A program made the position numbers and the translations under genes. 64,000 bases of DNA from Flavipsychrobacter sp. (GTDB taxonomy: Bacteria > Bacteroidota > Bacteroidia > Chitinophagales > Chitinophagaceae), in NCBI GenBank assembly GCA_016787265.1, contig JAEUVF010000013.1, positions 124,001-188,000 of the forward strand, written 5' to 3'. Shown here piece by piece: positions 62,880-64,000 of the stretch; the stretch's first letter is position 1; each line of letters begins with the position of its first letter. The notes below the pieces were generated by a model. That model was not told where the DNA came from. It saw only the letters and a program-made list of their open reading frames with translations, and did not search any database.

Positions 62880-62905
62880 CTAAATAAAAGTTTAGTAATA
62901 CTAAA
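62880..62905. promoter_or_regulatory. CTAAA/TTTAG operator-like repeat before the phospholipase gene
   Basis: CTAAA (62880-62884), six bases, TTTAG (62891-62895), five bases, CTAAA (62901-62905). It lies 50-75 bp upstream of the phospholipase ATG (62830, minus strand) and repeats the architecture of the element before the TonB receptor at 5432-5458. Confidence 0.45.
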
Positions 62906-63038
62906 TTAATGGAAGGCTAATAATAATATAATACCCGAAATTTCACATTTATACTAGTCGGGGTGCAGAATAGGAACTTTCATTAAACTATTGATTAAAG
63001 GTAATTTTTTCTTCCCCATGCTAGTATATATTTAGGAA

Positions 63039-64000
63039 ATGAGATATAGGGTTCCCGTATTATTGTTGGCTAGTCTATTTTTATCTTTCATAGCAGTTTC
63101 ACAGCCTGTTTCTCCCTCCATAGAAAATCGCATGGCAGTCTTATTGCAAGAGGAAAAATTATCAGGAGCAGTTTTTTCCGTGATTCAGTCTGATACTGTT
63201 CAGGTTTTTGGGAGGGGGCTTAAAAATTTAAATACCGGCGAGCAACTTACTGCATCAGCTAAGGTTCATGTTGGATCTGTTACCAAAACTATTCTGGCCC
63301 TGGGGATTTTACGGATGGCAACCGAAAATAAACTTAAGCTGGATGATGATGTCCTCCAATACCTTCCTGCATTACCTGTAAACAATCCCTGGGCATCGAA
63401 AAACCCGATTACCATCCGGCATTTACTTGATCATACAGCCGGATTTAGTGATTTGCGGATATGGCATTTTTTTAGTTCTGGCGCATCACCTGATATGCCA
63501 CTGGAGGCTTTTTACAGCAACCAACCTGAAGTACTGAATGTTTACTCAGTGCCAGGTACCATGTTTTCCTATTCAAATATCGGTTATACTATTCTGGGTA
63601 TGGTGATTGAAGCGATTGCAAAAAAAAGATATGAAGACTATCTGGATAGCATACTGTTAAAGCCGTTAGGTATGCATGAGAGTAGTTTTCATTTTTCTTC
63701 GCAAATTGGACCTGATGCAAATACTGAGCTGGCAATGGGACATTTTGATAATGGAGAAATAGCCCCGGCTATGGCCATTTTTCTTCGACCGGCCGGACAG
63801 TTTACCACTACTGGGCAGGATATGGGTAAACTCATGAAATTTCTGTTGGATCAGGGTCAAATCAATGGAGCATATTTTATCCGTAAGGATTTAATTGATC
63901 AGATCGGGAATCAGAAAAACACCATTGCCGCAAAAGGGGGATTGCGGGTCGGGTATTCTTTAGGTGCTGTGGCAAGAGACCGGCATGGGGTAGTCGGACT
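63039..64000 (+). CDS. Exported beta-lactamase-fold serine hydrolase, partial
   Basis: An open frame from the ATG at 63039 runs through the window's right edge (at least 320 codons), so the C-terminus is missing. Signal peptide of about 21 residues (MRYRVPVLLLASLFLSFIAV). Class C beta-lactamase/DD-peptidase-like motifs: the nucleophile Ser80-Val-Thr-Lys83 in HVGSVTKTILALG, ITIRHLLDHTAGFSDLRIW, and the YSN motif in GTMFSYSNIGYTILGM. Members range from esterases to peptidoglycan enzymes, so a resistance role should not be assumed. The left part is complete. Confidence 0.9.
   Translation, partial: MRYRVPVLLLASLFLSFIAVSQPVSPSIENRMAVLLQEEKLSGAVFSVIQSDTVQVFGRGLKNLNTGEQLTASAKVHVGSVTKTILALGILRMATENKLKLDDDVLQYLPALPVNNPWASKNPITIRHLLDHTAGFSDLRIWHFFSSGASPDMPLEAFYSNQPEVLNVYSVPGTMFSYSNIGYTILGMVIEAIAKKRYEDYLDSILLKPLGMHESSFHFSSQIGPDANTELAMGHFDNGEIAPAMAIFLRPAGQFTTTGQDMGKLMKFLLDQGQINGAYFIRKDLIDQIGNQKNTIAAKGGLRVGYSLGAVARDRHGVVG

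Noticed and set aside
1..64000. CRISPR arrays, insertion sequences, phage genes and rRNA
   Set aside because: No regularly spaced repeat-spacer pattern, transposase, integrase, phage protein or rRNA sequence was found on either strand.

Overview
The window is a chromosomal segment of a Bacteroidota bacterium, most likely Chitinophagaceae or a close relative. The evidence is a type IX secretion (T9SS) protein of the PorW/SprE type at the left edge, a 1751-residue secreted protein ending in a T9SS sorting domain, SusC/Oar-style TonB receptors with carboxypeptidase-regulatory-like N-termini, a bactofilin/AtpZ pair, a parA-parB-DUF5683-dapB run, and promoters matching the Bacteroidota pattern TTTG / TAnnTTTG. 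Coding density is high: no intergenic gap exceeds 300 bp. I see one tRNA (Leu, CAG) and no rRNA, insertion sequence, phage or CRISPR array.

Layout. 1-5.3 kb: PorW/SprE-like gene (cut by the edge), then divergently a membrane-anchor protein, bactofilin, an AtpZ-like and an AtpI-like protein without the ATP synthase, a SprT-like protein, a small beta-barrel, a GNAT enzyme and a 30-residue membrane peptide. 5.4-13.8 kb: metal-handling block with a TonB receptor, a small His-containing exported protein, a CzcA-type RND pump fused to a TolC-like outer-membrane factor, and its CzcB-type adaptor. 13.8-21.8 kb: the most unusual region, a co-directional run of eight genes (ATP-grasp ligase, YbdK/GCS2-type ligase, lipoprotein, small unknown, amidohydrolase, class I amidotransferase, second ATP-grasp-like protein, cupin) with a divergent esterase; this looks like an uncharacterised amide or peptide-forming pathway. 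21.8-32.4 kb: Oar-like receptor, RibBA, a very large TamB-like protein without a normal start codon, and KdsA. 32.5-43.6 kb: housekeeping genes (threonine dehydrogenase, thioredoxin-like protein, Rrf2 regulator, DapB, DUF5683, ParB, ParA, UPF0173 hydrolase, FMN reductase, phosphoesterase, beta-barrel, DapD, EamA exporter). 43.7-49.2 kb: tRNA-Leu and the giant T9SS cargo protein. 49.2-56.2 kb: surface lipoproteins, a VIT1-type metal transporter and a LytS/LytR-type two-component system. 56.2-64 kb: DOPA-dioxygenase-like protein, SDR, K+/H+ antiporter with universal stress protein, Tat-exported phospholipase C and a beta-lactamase-fold hydrolase cut by the right edge.

The intergenic DNA carries three palindromic elements sharing the 11-bp core GACCGGTGGCA, two arrays of the heptamer GTGAAAN, an AT-rich inverted repeat, a long purine/pyrimidine hairpin, and a CTAAA/TTTAG operator-like element found before both the metal-block TonB receptor and the phospholipase C gene. 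These suggest a REP-like repeat family and one shared regulator, both still unproven.
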